Below, one piece after another: positions 38,271-48,157 of a stretch of DNA of 64,000 nt (its first letter is position 1; each line of letters starts with the position of its first letter). This stretch comes from Pseudomonas syringae (lineage in GTDB: Bacteria; Pseudomonadota; Gammaproteobacteria; Pseudomonadales; Pseudomonadaceae). Below the pieces are notes generated by a model, which saw only the letters and a list, made by a program, of their open reading frames with translations, was not told the DNA's origin and ran no database searches. Made by a program: the position numbers and the translations under genes. The stretch is from NCBI RefSeq assembly GCF_000737245.1, contig NZ_JPQU01000025.1, positions 1 to 64,000 on the forward strand, given 5' to 3'.

Positions 38271-38486
38271 TCATGCAACAGGAGCGGGAGGTGGCTCGTC
38301 TGGAAGGGTTGGCTCACCGGGTTCAGTCGGCTGTGGGTAACTTGGGCTGTCCGGATCAGGCTGTCCGGGGATGCCGCCGCCAACCATATTTAGCTGTGGT
38401 TGGGCGAGTAACGACCAGGCTAACAAACCAACATGATTCTCTCGCGGGTCAGGCCCTTCGGCGCTGGCATTCGATTGCATCTTCAT
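38271..38486 (-). CDS. Small proline-rich hypothetical protein
   Basis: A 71-residue protein beginning MKMQSNASAEGPDPRENHVG. The middle holds a short hydrophobic LLAWSLLAQPQLNMVGGGIP, and the C-terminal 35 residues are rich in Pro, Asp, Glu and Ser (PGQPDPDSPSYPQPTEPGEP, then TLPDEPPPAPVA), so probably disordered. The ATG at 38486 is preceded by CAGGAGTGCCTTT, a good ribosome-binding site; an upstream in-frame ATG is less likely. There is no recognised domain and no obvious partner; the ribosome-binding site and codon use are the support. Confidence 0.6.
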   Translation of the reverse strand: MKMQSNASAEGPDPRENHVGLLAWSLLAQPQLNMVGGGIPGQPDPDSPSYPQPTEPGEPTLPDEPPPAPVA

Positions 38487-38610
38487 AAAGGCACTCCTGA
38501 GCGTTGGCCCCCTCCCACATCGGGTGAGAAGGAGCGGTTCAGTCAATAGAGTGCCGAAATGAGGACTAATTCAATTTCGCCGTGATCAACGGTCACAAAT
38601 ATCTGATCAA

Positions 38611-39177
38611 TCACGCACGAGGCAGGGTCACGCCGCGCTGGCCCTGATATTTGCCGCCACGATCCTTATAGGAAATTTCGCATTCCTCGTCGGACTCCAG
38701 GAACAGCATCTGCGCCACGCCTTCATTGGCGTAGATCTTCGCCGGCAGGGTCGTGGTGTTGGAGAATTCCAACGTCACGTGACCTTCCCATTCCGGCTCG
38801 AGAGGGGTCACGTTGACGATGATCCCGCAGCGAGCATAAGTGCTTTTTCCCAAACAGATGGTCAGGACATTACGCGGAATACGGAAGTATTCGACGGTGC
38901 GGGCCAGGGCAAACGAGTTCGGCGGGATGATGCAAACGTCGCTTTTAACGTCGACGAAGCTCTTCTCATCGAAATTTTTCGGGTCGACCGTGGCGGAATT
39001 GATGTTGGTGAAAACCTTGAATTCATCCGCGCAGCGCACATCGTAGCCATAGCTGGAGACGCCGTAGGAGATCAGCCGGTCAGCGCCTTCGCCACGCATC
39101 TGGCGCTCGACGAAAGGCTCGATCATGCCGTGCTCTTGCGCCATGCGGCGAATCCACTTGTCCGATTTGATGCTCAT
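38611..39177 (-). CDS. dcd: dCTP deaminase
   Basis: A 188-residue trimeric enzyme converting dCTP to dUTP for thymidylate synthesis. It has the dUTPase-like fold with [60 protein letters not shown] and the final [14 protein letters not shown]. The catalytic Glu lies in [16 protein letters not shown]. The length is the family norm. It is a monocistronic minus-strand gene, with the 310-base cold-shock leader upstream on the other strand. Confidence 0.96.
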   Translation of the reverse strand: MSIKSDKWIRRMAQEHGMIEPFVERQMRGEGADRLISYGVSSYGYDVRCADEFKVFTNINSATVDPKNFDEKSFVDVKSDVCIIPPNSFALARTVEYFRIPRNVLTICLGKSTYARCGIIVNVTPLEPEWEGHVTLEFSNTTTLPAKIYANEGVAQMLFLESDEECEISYKDRGGKYQGQRGVTLPRA

Positions 39178-39487
39178 GGCAATGTCCTGATAACGAGGTG
39201 AAAAAATATGTCCGGCATCTTACCGGGCGCAGGCGCTGGGTTCAAAGGCTGTACGAGGGGTGTCGACAGATGCTTTGCACGCTAATGGAAATAATCCTCA
39301 TCAGAGTGTTGGCACGTTACAAAAAAAGCGTTAAGGTGGCGTCACTGTGTTGCTTGTGTCACTGAGAATCTCTACACGATGTTGAATTTCGATCCAACCA
39401 TCTCCAAGAATTTTTCCTGCTCTTTGCACTCAGTCTCGGCCAGGGTTCTTCCTGAGTCGCAGTTAACTTTGTCCAAGGAGATACACC
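39178..39487 (+). promoter_or_regulatory. Intergenic region with long cold-shock leader
   Basis: The 310 bases between dcd and the cold-shock gene have no coding potential I can support. Cold-shock genes usually have a long structured 5' untranslated region acting as an mRNA thermosensor, and this gap fits. AGGAG lies nine bases before the ATG. Confidence 0.35.
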
Positions 39488-39697
39488 ATGTCTAATCGCC
39501 AAACTGGTACCGTTAAGTGGTTCAACGATGAAAAAGGCTTCGGCTTCATCACTCCACAATCCGGTGACGACCTGTTCGTACACTTCAAAGCTATCCAATC
39601 CGACGGCTTCAAAAGCCTGAAAGAAGGCCAACAGGTTTCTTTCATCGCTACCCGCGGTCAGAAAGGCATGCAAGCTGAAGAAGTTCAAGTTATCTAA
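39488..39697 (+). CDS. Cold-shock protein, CspA family
   Basis: A 69-residue nucleic-acid-binding OB-fold protein. RNP1 is [12 protein letters not shown]2 is LFVHFKAI, and it opens [20 protein letters not shown]. It binds single-stranded RNA and DNA and melts secondary structure during cold adaptation or growth. It closely resembles the CapB/CspA-D proteins of pseudomonads, but paralogues are too alike to name it. A strong terminator follows. Confidence 0.95.
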   Translation: MSNRQTGTVKWFNDEKGFGFITPQSGDDLFVHFKAIQSDGFKSLKEGQQVSFIATRGQKGMQAEEVQVI

Positions 39698-39720
39698 CTT
39701 GTACTTATTCGCTTAAAAAG

Positions 39721-39747
39721 AACCCCGCTTCGGCGGGGTTTTTTTAT
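39721..39747 (+). terminator. Rho-independent terminator of the cold-shock gene
   Basis: AACCCCGC-TTCG-GCGGGGTT stem with a stable tetraloop and a long T-run. Confidence 0.92.
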
Positions 39748-39818
39748 GCCTGTGAGAAAAGCGCTGACCGACTTGCTTGTGGTGCTGATACCCCGCTGTG
39801 GCGCCGCATACAGGGAAC

Positions 39819-39911
39819 CTGTGGGAGCGAATTCATTCGCGAAACCGCCAGCACAGACGACAGATAGATATCGGTTGTGCCGGACTCTTCGCGAATGAAT
39901 TCGCTCCCACG
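39819..39911. repeat. REPIN, GTGGGAGCGAATTCATTCGC class
   Basis: Doublet CTGTGGGAGCGAATTCATTC ... GAATGAATTCGCTCCCACGG, between the cold-shock gene and apbC. Confidence 0.85.
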
Positions 39912-39934
39912 GAATCACGCTTTCACGTCATACC

Positions 39935-41029
39935 TTAATCGTCGCTTACAGAAATACTCGGCATCGCAGGACTCACTGCCTCCTGCAACACGATCCGGGC
40001 ACCCACGTGGCGCGCCAGCTCCTGGTAGACCATCGCAATCTGGCTTTCCGGCTCTGCAATGGCCGTAGGCTTGCCCGCGTCGGCCTGCTCGCGAATCAGC
40101 ATCGACAACGGCAACGACGCCAGCAGCTCAACGTCGTACTGCGCCGCCAGCTTCTCCCCGCCACCTTCGCCGAACAGATGCTCTGCATGGCCGCAGTTGG
40201 AGCAGATATGCACAGCCATGTTCTCCACAACGCCCAGTACCGGAATGTTGACCTTGCGGAACATTTCGACGCCCTTGCGCGCATCCAGCAGCGCCAGATC
40301 CTGCGGAGTAGTGACGATGACAGCACCGGCGACCGGCACCTTCTGCGCCAGCGTCAGCTGAATATCACCGGTACCCGGCGGCATATCGATGACCAGATAA
40401 TCCAGGTCATTCCACGCTGTCTGTGTAATCAATTGCAATAACGCCCCGGACACCATCGGTCCACGCCAGACCATGGGCGTGTTGTCGTCGGTCAGAAACG
40501 CCATGGACATGACTTCAACGCCATGGGATTCGATTGGCACGAACCACTTCTGGTCCTTGATCTTCGGCCGCGTCCCCTCAGGGATTCCAAACATAACGCC
40601 CTGACTCGGGCCATAAATGTCTGCGTCGAGAATACCGACTCGCGCACCCTCACGCGCCAGGGCCAGAGCCAGGTTGGCTGCGGTAGTGGATTTACCTACG
40701 CCACCTTTGCCGGACGCTACCGCCACAATATTTTTCACATTGGCCAGCCCAGGGATTTGCCCCTGAGCCTTGTGCGCCTCGATCACACAGCGGATATCGA
40801 CTTTGGCCGATACCACGCCATTGAGACCTTCAATAGCAATCTGCAGCATTTGCGCCCAACCGCTTTTGAACAACCCGGCGGCATAGCCCAGCTCAAGCTG
40901 GACACTGACACGCTCACCCTCGATTTCGATAGCGCGAACACAACCGGCGGTCACCGGGTCTTGATTCAGATAAGGATCGGTATATTGGCGAAGGACGGCT
41001 TCCACCGCTGCGCGATTAACAGCGCTCAT
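39935..41029 (-). CDS. apbC: Iron-sulfur cluster carrier protein ApbC/Mrp
   Basis: A 364-residue P-loop ATPase that carries and transfers 4Fe-4S clusters. An N-terminal MIP18/DUF59-type domain (AVEAVLRQYTDPYLNQDPVT to about residue 90) precedes the deviant Walker A ASGKGGVGKSTTAANLALAL. Further motifs are LDADIYGPSQGVMFGIPEG, YLVIDMPPGTGDIQLTLAQK and the cluster-binding C-x-x-C in VHICSNCGHAEHLFGEGGGE. It is divergent from metG, as in other pseudomonads, with a REPIN between them. Confidence 0.95.
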   Translation of the reverse strand: MSAVNRAAVEAVLRQYTDPYLNQDPVTAGCVRAIEIEGERVSVQLELGYAAGLFKSGWAQMLQIAIEGLNGVVSAKVDIRCVIEAHKAQGQIPGLANVKNIVAVASGKGGVGKSTTAANLALALAREGARVGILDADIYGPSQGVMFGIPEGTRPKIKDQKWFVPIESHGVEVMSMAFLTDDNTPMVWRGPMVSGALLQLITQTAWNDLDYLVIDMPPGTGDIQLTLAQKVPVAGAVIVTTPQDLALLDARKGVEMFRKVNIPVLGVVENMAVHICSNCGHAEHLFGEGGGEKLAAQYDVELLASLPLSMLIREQADAGKPTAIAEPESQIAMVYQELARHVGARIVLQEAVSPAMPSISVSDD

Positions 41030-41168
41030 GGGCTACTCCCGAATAAAGACAGACTAAAACAGGCGGCTATCCTAACTCTTCTGCAGGGACCGGGGCATGG
41101 TTTCGCTGGAATCAATACTTGTCTGTCTCACCCCCGATCCCGCCATGTCACGCAGCAATCGCAGGCCC

Positions 41169-41257
41169 CGTAGGAGCGCGCTTGCCCGCGATAGCGCCAA
41201 GTCAGGCAATGATCTTTCGACTGGACCACCGTAATCGCGGGCAAGCGCGCTCCTACA
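41169..41257. repeat. REPIN, GTAGGAGCGCGCTTGCCCGC class
   Basis: Doublet GTAGGAGCGCGCTTGCCCGC ... GCGGGCAAGCGCGCTCCTAC, in the 340-base gap between apbC and metG. The rest of the gap shows nothing I can name. Confidence 0.85.
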
Positions 41258-41370
41258 ACGACGCACATTTCAATTGGGCGCGCACATTCCTACAGTCAGC
41301 ACAGGATGAAAAAAATCGCTCAGACCTTTATAGTGGCCGACCTCCGTTTCACTTCAAGTAGCCGAGCCCC

Positions 41371-43419
41371 ATGTCCGAGCCACGCAAGATCCTCGTCACC
41401 AGCGCCCTGCCCTATGCCAATGGTTCTATCCATCTTGGCCATATGCTTGAGTACATCCAGACAGATATGTGGGTGCGCTTTCAGAAGCATCGCGGCAATC
41501 AATGCATTTATGTCTGCGCGGACGACGCTCATGGCTCGGCAATCATGCTGCGTGCTGAAAAGGAAGGCATCACACCGGAACAGCTGATCGACAACGTCAA
41601 GGCCGAGCACAGCGCGGACTTCGGCGATTTCCTGGTGGATTTCGATAACTTCCACTCGACCCACTCGGATGAAAACCGCGAACTGTCGAGCATGATCTAC
41701 ACCCGCCTGCGTGATGCCGGGCACATTGCCACGCGCTCGATCACCCAGTATTTCGACCCGGAAAAGAAAATGTTCCTGGCCGACCGCTTCATCAAGGGCA
41801 CCTGCCCGAAGTGCGGCACGGCTGACCAGTACGGCGACAACTGCGAAAAATGCGGTGCCACCTACGCGCCAACCGACCTGAAAGACCCGAAATCGGCGAT
41901 CTCAGGCGCAACGCCAGTCCTTAAGGACTCGAAACACTTCTTCTTCGACCTGCCCGCCTTCGATGCCATGCTGAAAAGCTGGACTCGCAGCGGTACCTTG
42001 CAGGACGCCGTGGCCAACAAGATCGCCGAATGGCTGGACGCAGGCCTGCAGCAGTGGGACATCTCCCGCGACGCGCCGTACTTCGGTTTCGAGATCCCTG
42101 ACGAGCCGGGCAAGTATTTCTATGTGTGGCTGGACGCACCTGTAGGCTACATGGCCAGCTTCAAGAACCTGTGCGCCCGCCGCCCGGAGCTGGACTTCGA
42201 TGCCTACTGGGCCAAAGACTCCACCACCGAGCTGTATCACTTCATTGGCAAGGACATCGTCAATTTCCACGCCCTGTTCTGGCCAGCGATGCTCGAAGGT
42301 GCAGGCTTGCGCAAGCCTACCGGTATCAACGTTCACGGTTACCTGACCGTCAACGGCCAGAAGATGTCGAAATCCCGTGGCACCTTTATCAAGGCCCGCA
42401 CGTATCTGGAACACTTGTCGCCGGAGTATCTGCGCTACTACTACGCAGCCAAGCTCGGCAAAGGCGTCGACGACCTCGACCTGAACCTCGAAGACTTCGT
42501 GCAGAAGGTCAATTCGGACCTCATCGGCAAGGTGGTAAACATCGCCAGCCGTTGTGCCGGCTTCATTCATAAAGGCAATGCCGGTGTTCTGGTGGCGGAA
42601 AACCCCGCCCCCGAGCTGACCGATGCATTCCTGGCAGCCGCACCAGGGATTGCCGACGCCTATGAAGCCCGCGACTTCGCTCGCGCCATGCGTGAAATCA
42701 TGGGCCTTGCCGATCGAGCCAACGCCTACATCGCCGAAAAGGCACCCTGGTCGCTGGCAAAGCAGGAGGGCAAACAGGACGAAGTTCAGGCCGTTTGCGC
42801 ACTGGGCGTCAACCTGTTCCGTCAATTGGTGATTTTCCTCAAGCCAGTCCTGCCACTATTGGCCGCTGATGCAGAGAAATTCCTCAACGTCGCACCATTG
42901 ACCTGGGACGACCACAAGACGCTGTTGGGCAATCACCAGTTGAACCCTTTCCAGGCCCTGATGAGCCGGATCGACCCGATCAAGGTTGAAGCCATGACCG
43001 CAGCCTCGAAAGAGGACCTGGCGGCCAGTGCAACCGATACCGGTGCAGCCCCTCAAGGTAATGGCGAGTTGCTCAAGGAGCCACTGGCTGCCGAGATCGA
43101 GTTCGATGCGTTTGCAGCGGTGGATTTGCGCGTCGCGCTGATCCTCAAGGCCGAACATGTTGAAGGCGCAGACAAACTGCTGCGTCTGACGCTGGATATC
43201 GGCGACGAGCAACGCAACGTGTTCTCCGGCATCAAGAGTGCTTACCCGAATCCTTCCGAGCTGGAAGGTCGCTTGACGATGATGATCGCCAATCTGAAAC
43301 CGCGGAAAATGCGCTTCGGCATGTCCGAAGGCATGGTGATGGCAGCCGGCCCTGGCGGCGAAGAAATCTACCTGCTCAGCCCTGACAGCGGAGCTAAACC
43401 GGGTCAGCGCATCAAGTAA
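41371..43419 (+). CDS. metG: Methionyl-tRNA synthetase
   Basis: A 682-residue class I synthetase. The ATP-site motif is [20 protein letters not shown] (HLGH) and the second is [13 protein letters not shown] zinc knuckle, [20 protein letters not shown], lies in the connective domain at residues about 145-165. After the anticodon-binding helices, a C-terminal EMAP II/Trbp-like tRNA-binding domain ([20 protein letters not shown] to the end) makes the dimeric long form. The start ATG 41371 gives the usual [24 protein letters not shown] separates it from the rnfB-like gene. Confidence 0.97.
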   Translation: MSEPRKILVTSALPYANGSIHLGHMLEYIQTDMWVRFQKHRGNQCIYVCADDAHGSAIMLRAEKEGITPEQLIDNVKAEHSADFGDFLVDFDNFHSTHSDENRELSSMIYTRLRDAGHIATRSITQYFDPEKKMFLADRFIKGTCPKCGTADQYGDNCEKCGATYAPTDLKDPKSAISGATPVLKDSKHFFFDLPAFDAMLKSWTRSGTLQDAVANKIAEWLDAGLQQWDISRDAPYFGFEIPDEPGKYFYVWLDAPVGYMASFKNLCARRPELDFDAYWAKDSTTELYHFIGKDIVNFHALFWPAMLEGAGLRKPTGINVHGYLTVNGQKMSKSRGTFIKARTYLEHLSPEYLRYYYAAKLGKGVDDLDLNLEDFVQKVNSDLIGKVVNIASRCAGFIHKGNAGVLVAENPAPELTDAFLAAAPGIADAYEARDFARAMREIMGLADRANAYIAEKAPWSLAKQEGKQDEVQAVCALGVNLFRQLVIFLKPVLPLLAADAEKFLNVAPLTWDDHKTLLGNHQLNPFQALMSRIDPIKVEAMTAASKEDLAASATDTGAAPQGNGELLKEPLAAEIEFDAFAAVDLRVALILKAEHVEGADKLLRLTLDIGDEQRNVFSGIKSAYPNPSELEGRLTMMIANLKPRKMRFGMSEGMVMAAGPGGEEIYLLSPDSGAKPGQRIK

Positions 43420-43471
43420 GGTTGGTAACAGGCTAGGCGGCGCGCCAGAGCTGGTACGTCGATCAGTACCC

Positions 43472-43560
43472 CTGTGGGAGCGAATTCATTCGCGAAGCGG
43501 TGCTACAGCGTGTAAAGCGTTGTCTGACACAACGCTTCGCGAATGAATTCGCTCCCACAG
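43472..43560. repeat. REPIN, GTGGGAGCGAATTCATTCGC class
   Basis: Doublet CTGTGGGAGCGAATTCATTC ... GAATGAATTCGCTCCCACAG. It lies upstream of the rnfB ATG; the rnfB frame is open through its right half, but the family start is downstream. Confidence 0.85.
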
Positions 43561-43610
43561 GCGCTTTCGACTCTGCATTCACTCATCACCCAACGCAACT
43601 CGGCAAGACC

Positions 43611-44672
43611 ATGAACCTCATCCAAAGCATCGACGCCCTGCTGCCTCAGACCCAATGTGGCAAATGTGGACATCCGGGCTGCATGCCTTATGCCCAGGGT
43701 ATCGCTCAGGGCGAGGCGATCAACAAATGCCCACCAGGCGGTGAAGAAACCATCGCCGGACTGGCGCTCTTGCTGAACTTGCCGGTGATGCGCCCGGACC
43801 TCGAACGCGGACTTGCGCCTGCACAGGTGGCATTCATTCGTGAAGCAGAGTGCATCGGTTGCACCAAGTGCATTCAAGCCTGCCCGGTTGACGCAATTGT
43901 CGGCGCGGCAAAGTTCATGCACACCGTGATCGTCGATGAATGCACAGGTTGCGATCTGTGCGTTGCGCCTTGCCCCGTGGACTGCATCGACCTGATACCC
44001 ATTTCAGCAGATCAGGCATCCCCCGCGGTTCCCCCTGCCGCAAAAGTCATCGCCCTCACCGGCGGCCTGGCGCAAACACCTGAAGAACGGCAGATCCGCA
44101 ACCGTAAACGCGACCATGCGCGCATGCGCTTCGAGTCCCGCAATGCTCGACTACGGCACGCTGACGAGCGACGCCAGGCAGAGCGGCTGGCCCGCGCGCA
44201 AAAGCCACCAGCTACGCCTGCGCAGCCTCAATCACGGCTCGAAGCAACTGACGACACCGCCGTAAAGAAAGCACGTATTGCCGTGGCCATGAGCCGTGCG
44301 CAGTTGAACAAATCGCTCAAGGCATTCGGTCATCCGCCTATTGCCGAACAGGCCGCACGTCTGGTCGAGTTGCAGAACGAATACGAAACCGCCGAGCAGA
44401 TATTGGCCGGTCTATTGGCAACAAAGCCAACGGAGGTCCGGGTGCAGGTTGCCCAGGTAGACACCGGGAATATCAAACGCGCAAAAATACAGCTCGCCAT
44501 GGCCCGCGCAGCACTCAAGAAAGCTCAGACAACTGAGACAGGCCTGAAGGAAATTGAGGAATTGAACGCTCAAATGCAGTGCGCCGAACAGTTTCTCGAG
44601 GCTGCAGAAAAAGGGACCTCCGGTATCGCCCAGTCTGGCACCACCCAATCCAGGGAAATACTCGGATCATGA
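43611..44672 (+). CDS. rnfB: RnfB-like ferredoxin protein, anchor-less, with repeated helical C-terminus
   Basis: A 353-residue protein. Residues 1-45 match the 4Fe-4S motif of RnfB (CGKCGHPGC at 16-24 and Cys40). Two ferredoxin motifs follow: [16 protein letters not shown] (81-96) and [16 protein letters not shown] (111-126). Canonical RnfB starts with a membrane helix; here the chain begins [20 protein letters not shown] with none. After residue 140 is a long basic helical extension with two similar units, [20 protein letters not shown] and [20 protein letters not shown], each followed by a Glu-rich helix. None of rnfACDGE is nearby. It overlaps nth by four bases. It may feed electrons to an Fe-S enzyme such as endonuclease III, but that is inference. 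Confidence 0.88.
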   Translation: MNLIQSIDALLPQTQCGKCGHPGCMPYAQGIAQGEAINKCPPGGEETIAGLALLLNLPVMRPDLERGLAPAQVAFIREAECIGCTKCIQACPVDAIVGAAKFMHTVIVDECTGCDLCVAPCPVDCIDLIPISADQASPAVPPAAKVIALTGGLAQTPEERQIRNRKRDHARMRFESRNARLRHADERRQAERLARAQKPPATPAQPQSRLEATDDTAVKKARIAVAMSRAQLNKSLKAFGHPPIAEQAARLVELQNEYETAEQILAGLLATKPTEVRVQVAQVDTGNIKRAKIQLAMARAALKKAQTTETGLKEIEELNAQMQCAEQFLEAAEKGTSGIAQSGTTQSREILGS

Positions 44673-45307
44673 ACACCGCAAAGCGTAAGGAAATCTTCCG
44701 TAGACTCCACGAAGACAATCCTGACCCCAAGACCGAGCTGGCCTACACAACCCCATTTGAACTGCTGATCTCGGTGATTCTGTCTGCCCAGGCAACCGAC
44801 GTGAGCGTTAACAAAGCCACCGCCCGCCTTTACCCGATTGCCAATACTCCTCAGGCTATCTATGAACTGGGCGTCGAAGGGCTGTCGGAGTACATCAAGA
44901 CCATCGGCCTGTACAACAGCAAGGCCAAAAACGTCATCGAAACATGCCGGATGCTGATGGAGTTGCACAACGGAGAGGTGCCGCAAACCCGCGAGGCACT
45001 GGAAGCATTACCCGGTGTCGGGCGCAAAACCGCTAACGTAGTGCTCAATACTGCCTTTCGACAGATAGCCATGGCGGTGGACACCCACATATTCCGGGTC
45101 AGCAACCGCACCGGGATCGCGCCCGGCAAGAACGTTGTCGACGTTGAAAAGCAACTGATGAAATTTGTTCCCAAGGATTACCTGCTCGATGCTCACCACT
45201 GGCTGATCCTGCACGGCAGATACGTGTGCCAGGCCCGCAAGCCCCGCTGCGGGAGTTGCCGGATAGAAGACCTTTGCGACTACAAGGACAAAACCTCTGA
45301 CGATTGA
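44669..45307 (+). CDS. nth: Endonuclease III
   Basis: A 212-residue base-excision DNA glycosylase/AP lyase for oxidised pyrimidines. The helix-hairpin-helix is [20 protein letters not shown], containing the catalytic Lys. The catalytic Asp is in [15 protein letters not shown]. The 4Fe-4S cluster loop C-x6-C-x2-C-x5-C is [17 protein letters not shown] at the C-terminus. The start is the ATG at 44669, four bases inside rnfB, giving [20 protein letters not shown]. Length and motifs are canonical. Confidence 0.97.
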   Translation: MNTAKRKEIFRRLHEDNPDPKTELAYTTPFELLISVILSAQATDVSVNKATARLYPIANTPQAIYELGVEGLSEYIKTIGLYNSKAKNVIETCRMLMELHNGEVPQTREALEALPGVGRKTANVVLNTAFRQIAMAVDTHIFRVSNRTGIAPGKNVVDVEKQLMKFVPKDYLLDAHHWLILHGRYVCQARKPRCGSCRIEDLCDYKDKTSDD

Positions 45308-45413
45308 GTAATAGAGGTTCTGGTGGTCGATCGATTGAAAAAATCTTTTTTACCCGCTCGCCGATAGTCGCTATAAGGTCCGCCAATGACAGCCTAATTC
45401 TGGAGTCGACTTT

Positions 45414-45596
45414 ATGAGCACTGACAAAGAGCAATTAGACGTAGACGACGATTTCATCGCAGTTGAATCCGACGACAATGAACCAGCCCCGGTCGAGCCA
45501 GCCAAAACCAACCTCAGCAAACGCCGGACCATCGACAACATGCTGGAAGAACGCCGCCTGCAAAGACAATTGGCCGATTACGACTACGATTTATGA
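45414..45596 (+). CDS. PA3496-like small acidic protein
   Basis: A 60-residue protein beginning MSTDKEQLDVDDDFIAVESD. The N-terminal half is strongly acidic; the C-terminal half is basic then mixed (NLSKRRTIDNMLEERRLQRQ, LADYDYDL). It corresponds to the small PA3496-type protein encoded beside nth in pseudomonads. TGGAGTCGACTTT precedes the ATG. No enzymatic motif. Confidence 0.82.
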   Translation: MSTDKEQLDVDDDFIAVESDDNEPAPVEPAKTNLSKRRTIDNMLEERRLQRQLADYDYDL

Positions 45597-45742
45597 GCTA
45601 AAAATGCACGTATATCCCATGCCTGCATGCAACCACCCAGGTCTCACGTCGCCGAGAAGTACGCCGAGATCTCCCCCAGGTGAAGAGCAGATGTAAATCT
45701 GTTGACGACCAGCGCTGGCTTGCAGGCTGGTCGGCTCAATAT

Positions 45743-46369
45743 TCAAACCAGTCCATTACGCTGCGCAAGCTCAATCAAATCTACCAGAGAGTGCGCATTA
45801 AGTTTAAGTAGCAGTCTGGTTTTATAAGTGCTGACTGTTTTATTACTTAGAAACATTCCATCGGCTATTTCTTTATTGGTCTTCCCCCTCGCCAACTGCT
45901 GCAACACCATCATTTCCCGGCCTGACAAGCGATCAACCATATCCGCTTCGCTGGCATTGCCCATGCTCGAACGTACGGTATGTAGTGCCTGGTTCGGAAA
46001 ATAGCTGTAACCAGACAATACCGCCTTTATTGCACTCAACAGTTCGGTGAGGTCCTGCTGCTTACAAACATATCCTGCCGCCCCGGCCTGCATGCAACGC
46101 ATCGAGAAATGGCCTGGCGCCTGAGAAGTCAGGATGAGCACCTTGAACGGCAGTGTCATGGCAGACAAACGCGCAATGACTTCCAGGCCATCCAGCTTGG
46201 GGATGCCAATATCAAGAATCACGATATCGGGTAAATGCTCACGAGCCAGTTGCAGGGCATCCACTCCGTTGTCCGTCTCCGCGATGACCTCATAGCCATG
46301 GCGCTCCATCAGCATGCGTACGGCAAGGCGAATGACGGGATGATCGTCCACGATCAGCACTTTATTCAT
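45743..46369 (-). CDS. LuxR/NarL-type response regulator
   Basis: A 208-residue two-component regulator. The receiver domain MNKVLIVDDHPVIRLAVRML has acidic residues at 8-9 and the phospho-acceptor Asp53 in DIVILDIGIPKLDG, with the conserved Thr in VLILTSQ. The C-terminal GerE/LuxR helix-turn-helix is LSGREMMVLQQLARGKTNKE followed by IADGMFLSNKTVSTYKTRLL. It resembles the BvgA/EvgA-like group. No sensor kinase gene is adjacent, so it is an orphan here. I chose the ATG at 46369; an upstream in-frame ATG adds 14 residues not expected in the family. It is divergent from the two-HTH gene across a 1.2 kb lower-GC gap. Confidence 0.9.
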   Translation of the reverse strand: MNKVLIVDDHPVIRLAVRMLMERHGYEVIAETDNGVDALQLAREHLPDIVILDIGIPKLDGLEVIARLSAMTLPFKVLILTSQAPGHFSMRCMQAGAAGYVCKQQDLTELLSAIKAVLSGYSYFPNQALHTVRSSMGNASEADMVDRLSGREMMVLQQLARGKTNKEIADGMFLSNKTVSTYKTRLLLKLNAHSLVDLIELAQRNGLV

Positions 46370-47585
46370 GGGCAGTCCATTTTTCGCTATTCGAATATTC
46401 AGGATACGCACAATAGCTTAGTCGTTTAGTGCTTTGCATGGCGCTTACCCCTGAGTACCAACAGCAAGAGACCATTCCTACTCTTACAGCAGAATTTTCC
46501 TACAAGATTCTGCCGATATGACGCCTGTGAATAGTTTTTCAAGAGACCACCCACTCAGCGTCAGACGGGTTTGCCGAGCGCCGCAGCAGCGAGATAGAGC
46601 GCGGCGAATACAGCAAAAGAATTATCACTGTTACGTCAAGCATTTTTCCAATACCTCTTTGGACTAATCAAACGGTCTTACAATCCATGAATGAACAATC
46701 GACTTACCCTGCGGGATCCCGGAGGGGCGAAGGCCTTTTGGATACACGAAGCCACGACACCATTGCGACCAGGACAAATAGAGTCTGGTTACAACTGACA
46801 ACCCGTCGGCAGGGTCAACACATAGGCAAAGCAGCTAATCACGCAAAAGATACACCTCCTTGAGCGACGTTAATCAAGCAGACTCCAACAGGACGTTTCA
46901 GGCCGGTCTGGTATATGACGTTTAGAAAATACACACTTTTATTCGCCTTTTTGTAAACATATGTATTTAGAGAAATTTCCTACTAGCTTTTAGGATATTC
47001 CTGAAAGCCCAATCTTACGGACAGCGTTATTTGGCCAGAACTCATGACATTTACAAGCTGTGGATGCAGACATAAAAAACACTGGACCATAGATATATAC
47101 CGCACATCAAAAAAGCCACCAGGATCGAGCGTGAGAGCGCTCTGTCTTTGCGACAGCTCATCCGACATTCAGGTAATACTATATAGAGACACGGCGCCAT
47201 CCTCCCCATCACAAATAGGAAATGGACTACAAAACTAACAGACACTGATAACAGCCATGTAAGACAAGCAAACTGGACTCCAGGCAATTCATGTAAAGAC
47301 TATTTTTTCACTTGCAAATTCTATTACCAGTGGTTACTTTTTTAACGACAACCCATTAGTACTGATTAGTACAGCGTCGCGAATAACAAATCATCCTCTA
47401 GCAAACTGATGCCACTTTGACTTTTTCAAATAGCATTATGTATAGACTCTGCCCGCAGAGCGCCGAAAGGATTCAAGCAAGTAACTGATTAGATATGCAG
47501 CTATCCCTTGGTGGCCTCAACAAGGCCAGACGATTCTTTATTTGAATTGGCCATGTGTATAACCATGTTCAAAAAGGAATAACCC
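46370..47585. other. 1.2 kb lower-GC intergenic stretch
   Basis: Between the response regulator and the two-HTH gene. It is visibly richer in A+T than the rest of the window, especially 46900-47500. I see no frame with a family match. It holds a 7-base inverted repeat (46489-46513, GCAGAAT ... ATTCTGC) around TTCCTACAA, a possible short membrane reading frame at 46539-46643 on the minus strand, and a 58-codon plus-strand frame at 46687-46863 with no ribosome-binding site. The rest is unexplained and may hold promoters, a small RNA, or decayed genes. Confidence 0.6.
46539..46643 (-). CDS. Possible tiny membrane protein or remnant
   Basis: A 34-codon frame beginning MLDVTVIILLLYSPRSISLL, preceded by AGAGG about ten bases upstream. 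If the frame shifts by one base after codon 9, the continuation reads AVFAALYLAAAALGKPV and stops at 46561, which would make a single-span peptide. This could be a frameshifted relic or chance. Confidence 0.2.
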   Translation of the reverse strand: MLDVTVIILLLYSPRSISLLRRSANPSDAEWVVS

Positions 47586-48113
47586 ATGAACAGAAAAACC
47601 ATCCGCTTATCTTCGGACGACCCCGACGCCATGGATCTAAATGCTGCTGTTGAGCAATTCGTAGCCCAGGGTGGTGTTATCGACAAGATTCCCATAGGCG
47701 AGTCTTGCACCAGCGTCCCGGCAGCCAGACTTGTGGCATCAGACAAGAATGACAGCCAAAATGACCGGCACGAGAAAGTCGAACTCTTGAGGCAATTGGT
47801 CGCCAAAGGCGCAGGCTTTTCATCACTTCAATATTCATTGAAGATGAACAGAAAAGACATCAGACAGCTGGCCGTGGAGCACGGCGTAAAAATTGCGCTC
47901 AGCAAACCACTGGGTAGCACCCATCGCCTGCGCGGTTATGATACGACTGATGTGGACGACGTGGTTGCGGGCCAGGCCATGCACTATTCCAGTCTGGGCT
48001 ACAGCGCACCCGAAATAGCACAGATTCTGGGACTGACCACCCGGGAAGTCTGGAATATCGGGAAAGCCTACCGATTCGAATTCAAGCGAGACAAGGACGA
48101 CGCCTCTTGCTAA
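47586..48113 (+). CDS. Hypothetical protein with two helix-turn-helix-like segments
   Basis: A 175-residue protein I do not recognise. The N-terminal 55 residues are polar. Residues about 60-100 (KVELLRQLVAKGAGFSSLQY, SLKMNRKDIRQLAVEHGVKI) and 120-165 (AMHYSSLGYSAPEIAQILGL, TTREVWNIGKAYRFEFKR) each look like a helix-turn-helix of the sigma-70 region 4 or transposase type, with A-E-I-A-x-x-L-G-L being especially typical. No signal peptide. It is followed 44 bases later by a small membrane protein gene. It could be a DNA-binding regulator; the divergent response regulator makes a regulatory locus plausible. Confidence 0.65.
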   Translation: MNRKTIRLSSDDPDAMDLNAAVEQFVAQGGVIDKIPIGESCTSVPAARLVASDKNDSQNDRHEKVELLRQLVAKGAGFSSLQYSLKMNRKDIRQLAVEHGVKIALSKPLGSTHRLRGYDTTDVDDVVAGQAMHYSSLGYSAPEIAQILGLTTREVWNIGKAYRFEFKRDKDDASC

Positions 48114-48157
48114 TCACTTGAGCCGCCACACGCCTGTTTACGCAGGAGGACATTTGA

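Noticed and set aside
43500..43610. Upstream extension of the rnfB frame into the REPIN
   Set aside because: The added residues (including [10 protein letters not shown]) are REP-encoded and there is no good initiation site; the family-like start is ATG 43611.
46687..46863. 58-codon plus-strand frame in the low-GC gap
   Set aside because: No ribosome-binding site, polar low-information translation, no recognisable domain.
47051..47287. 78-codon minus-strand frame with hydrophobic stretches in the low-GC gap
   Set aside because: No ribosome-binding site, odd Cys/Ser composition and no family resemblance; likely chance in AT-rich DNA.
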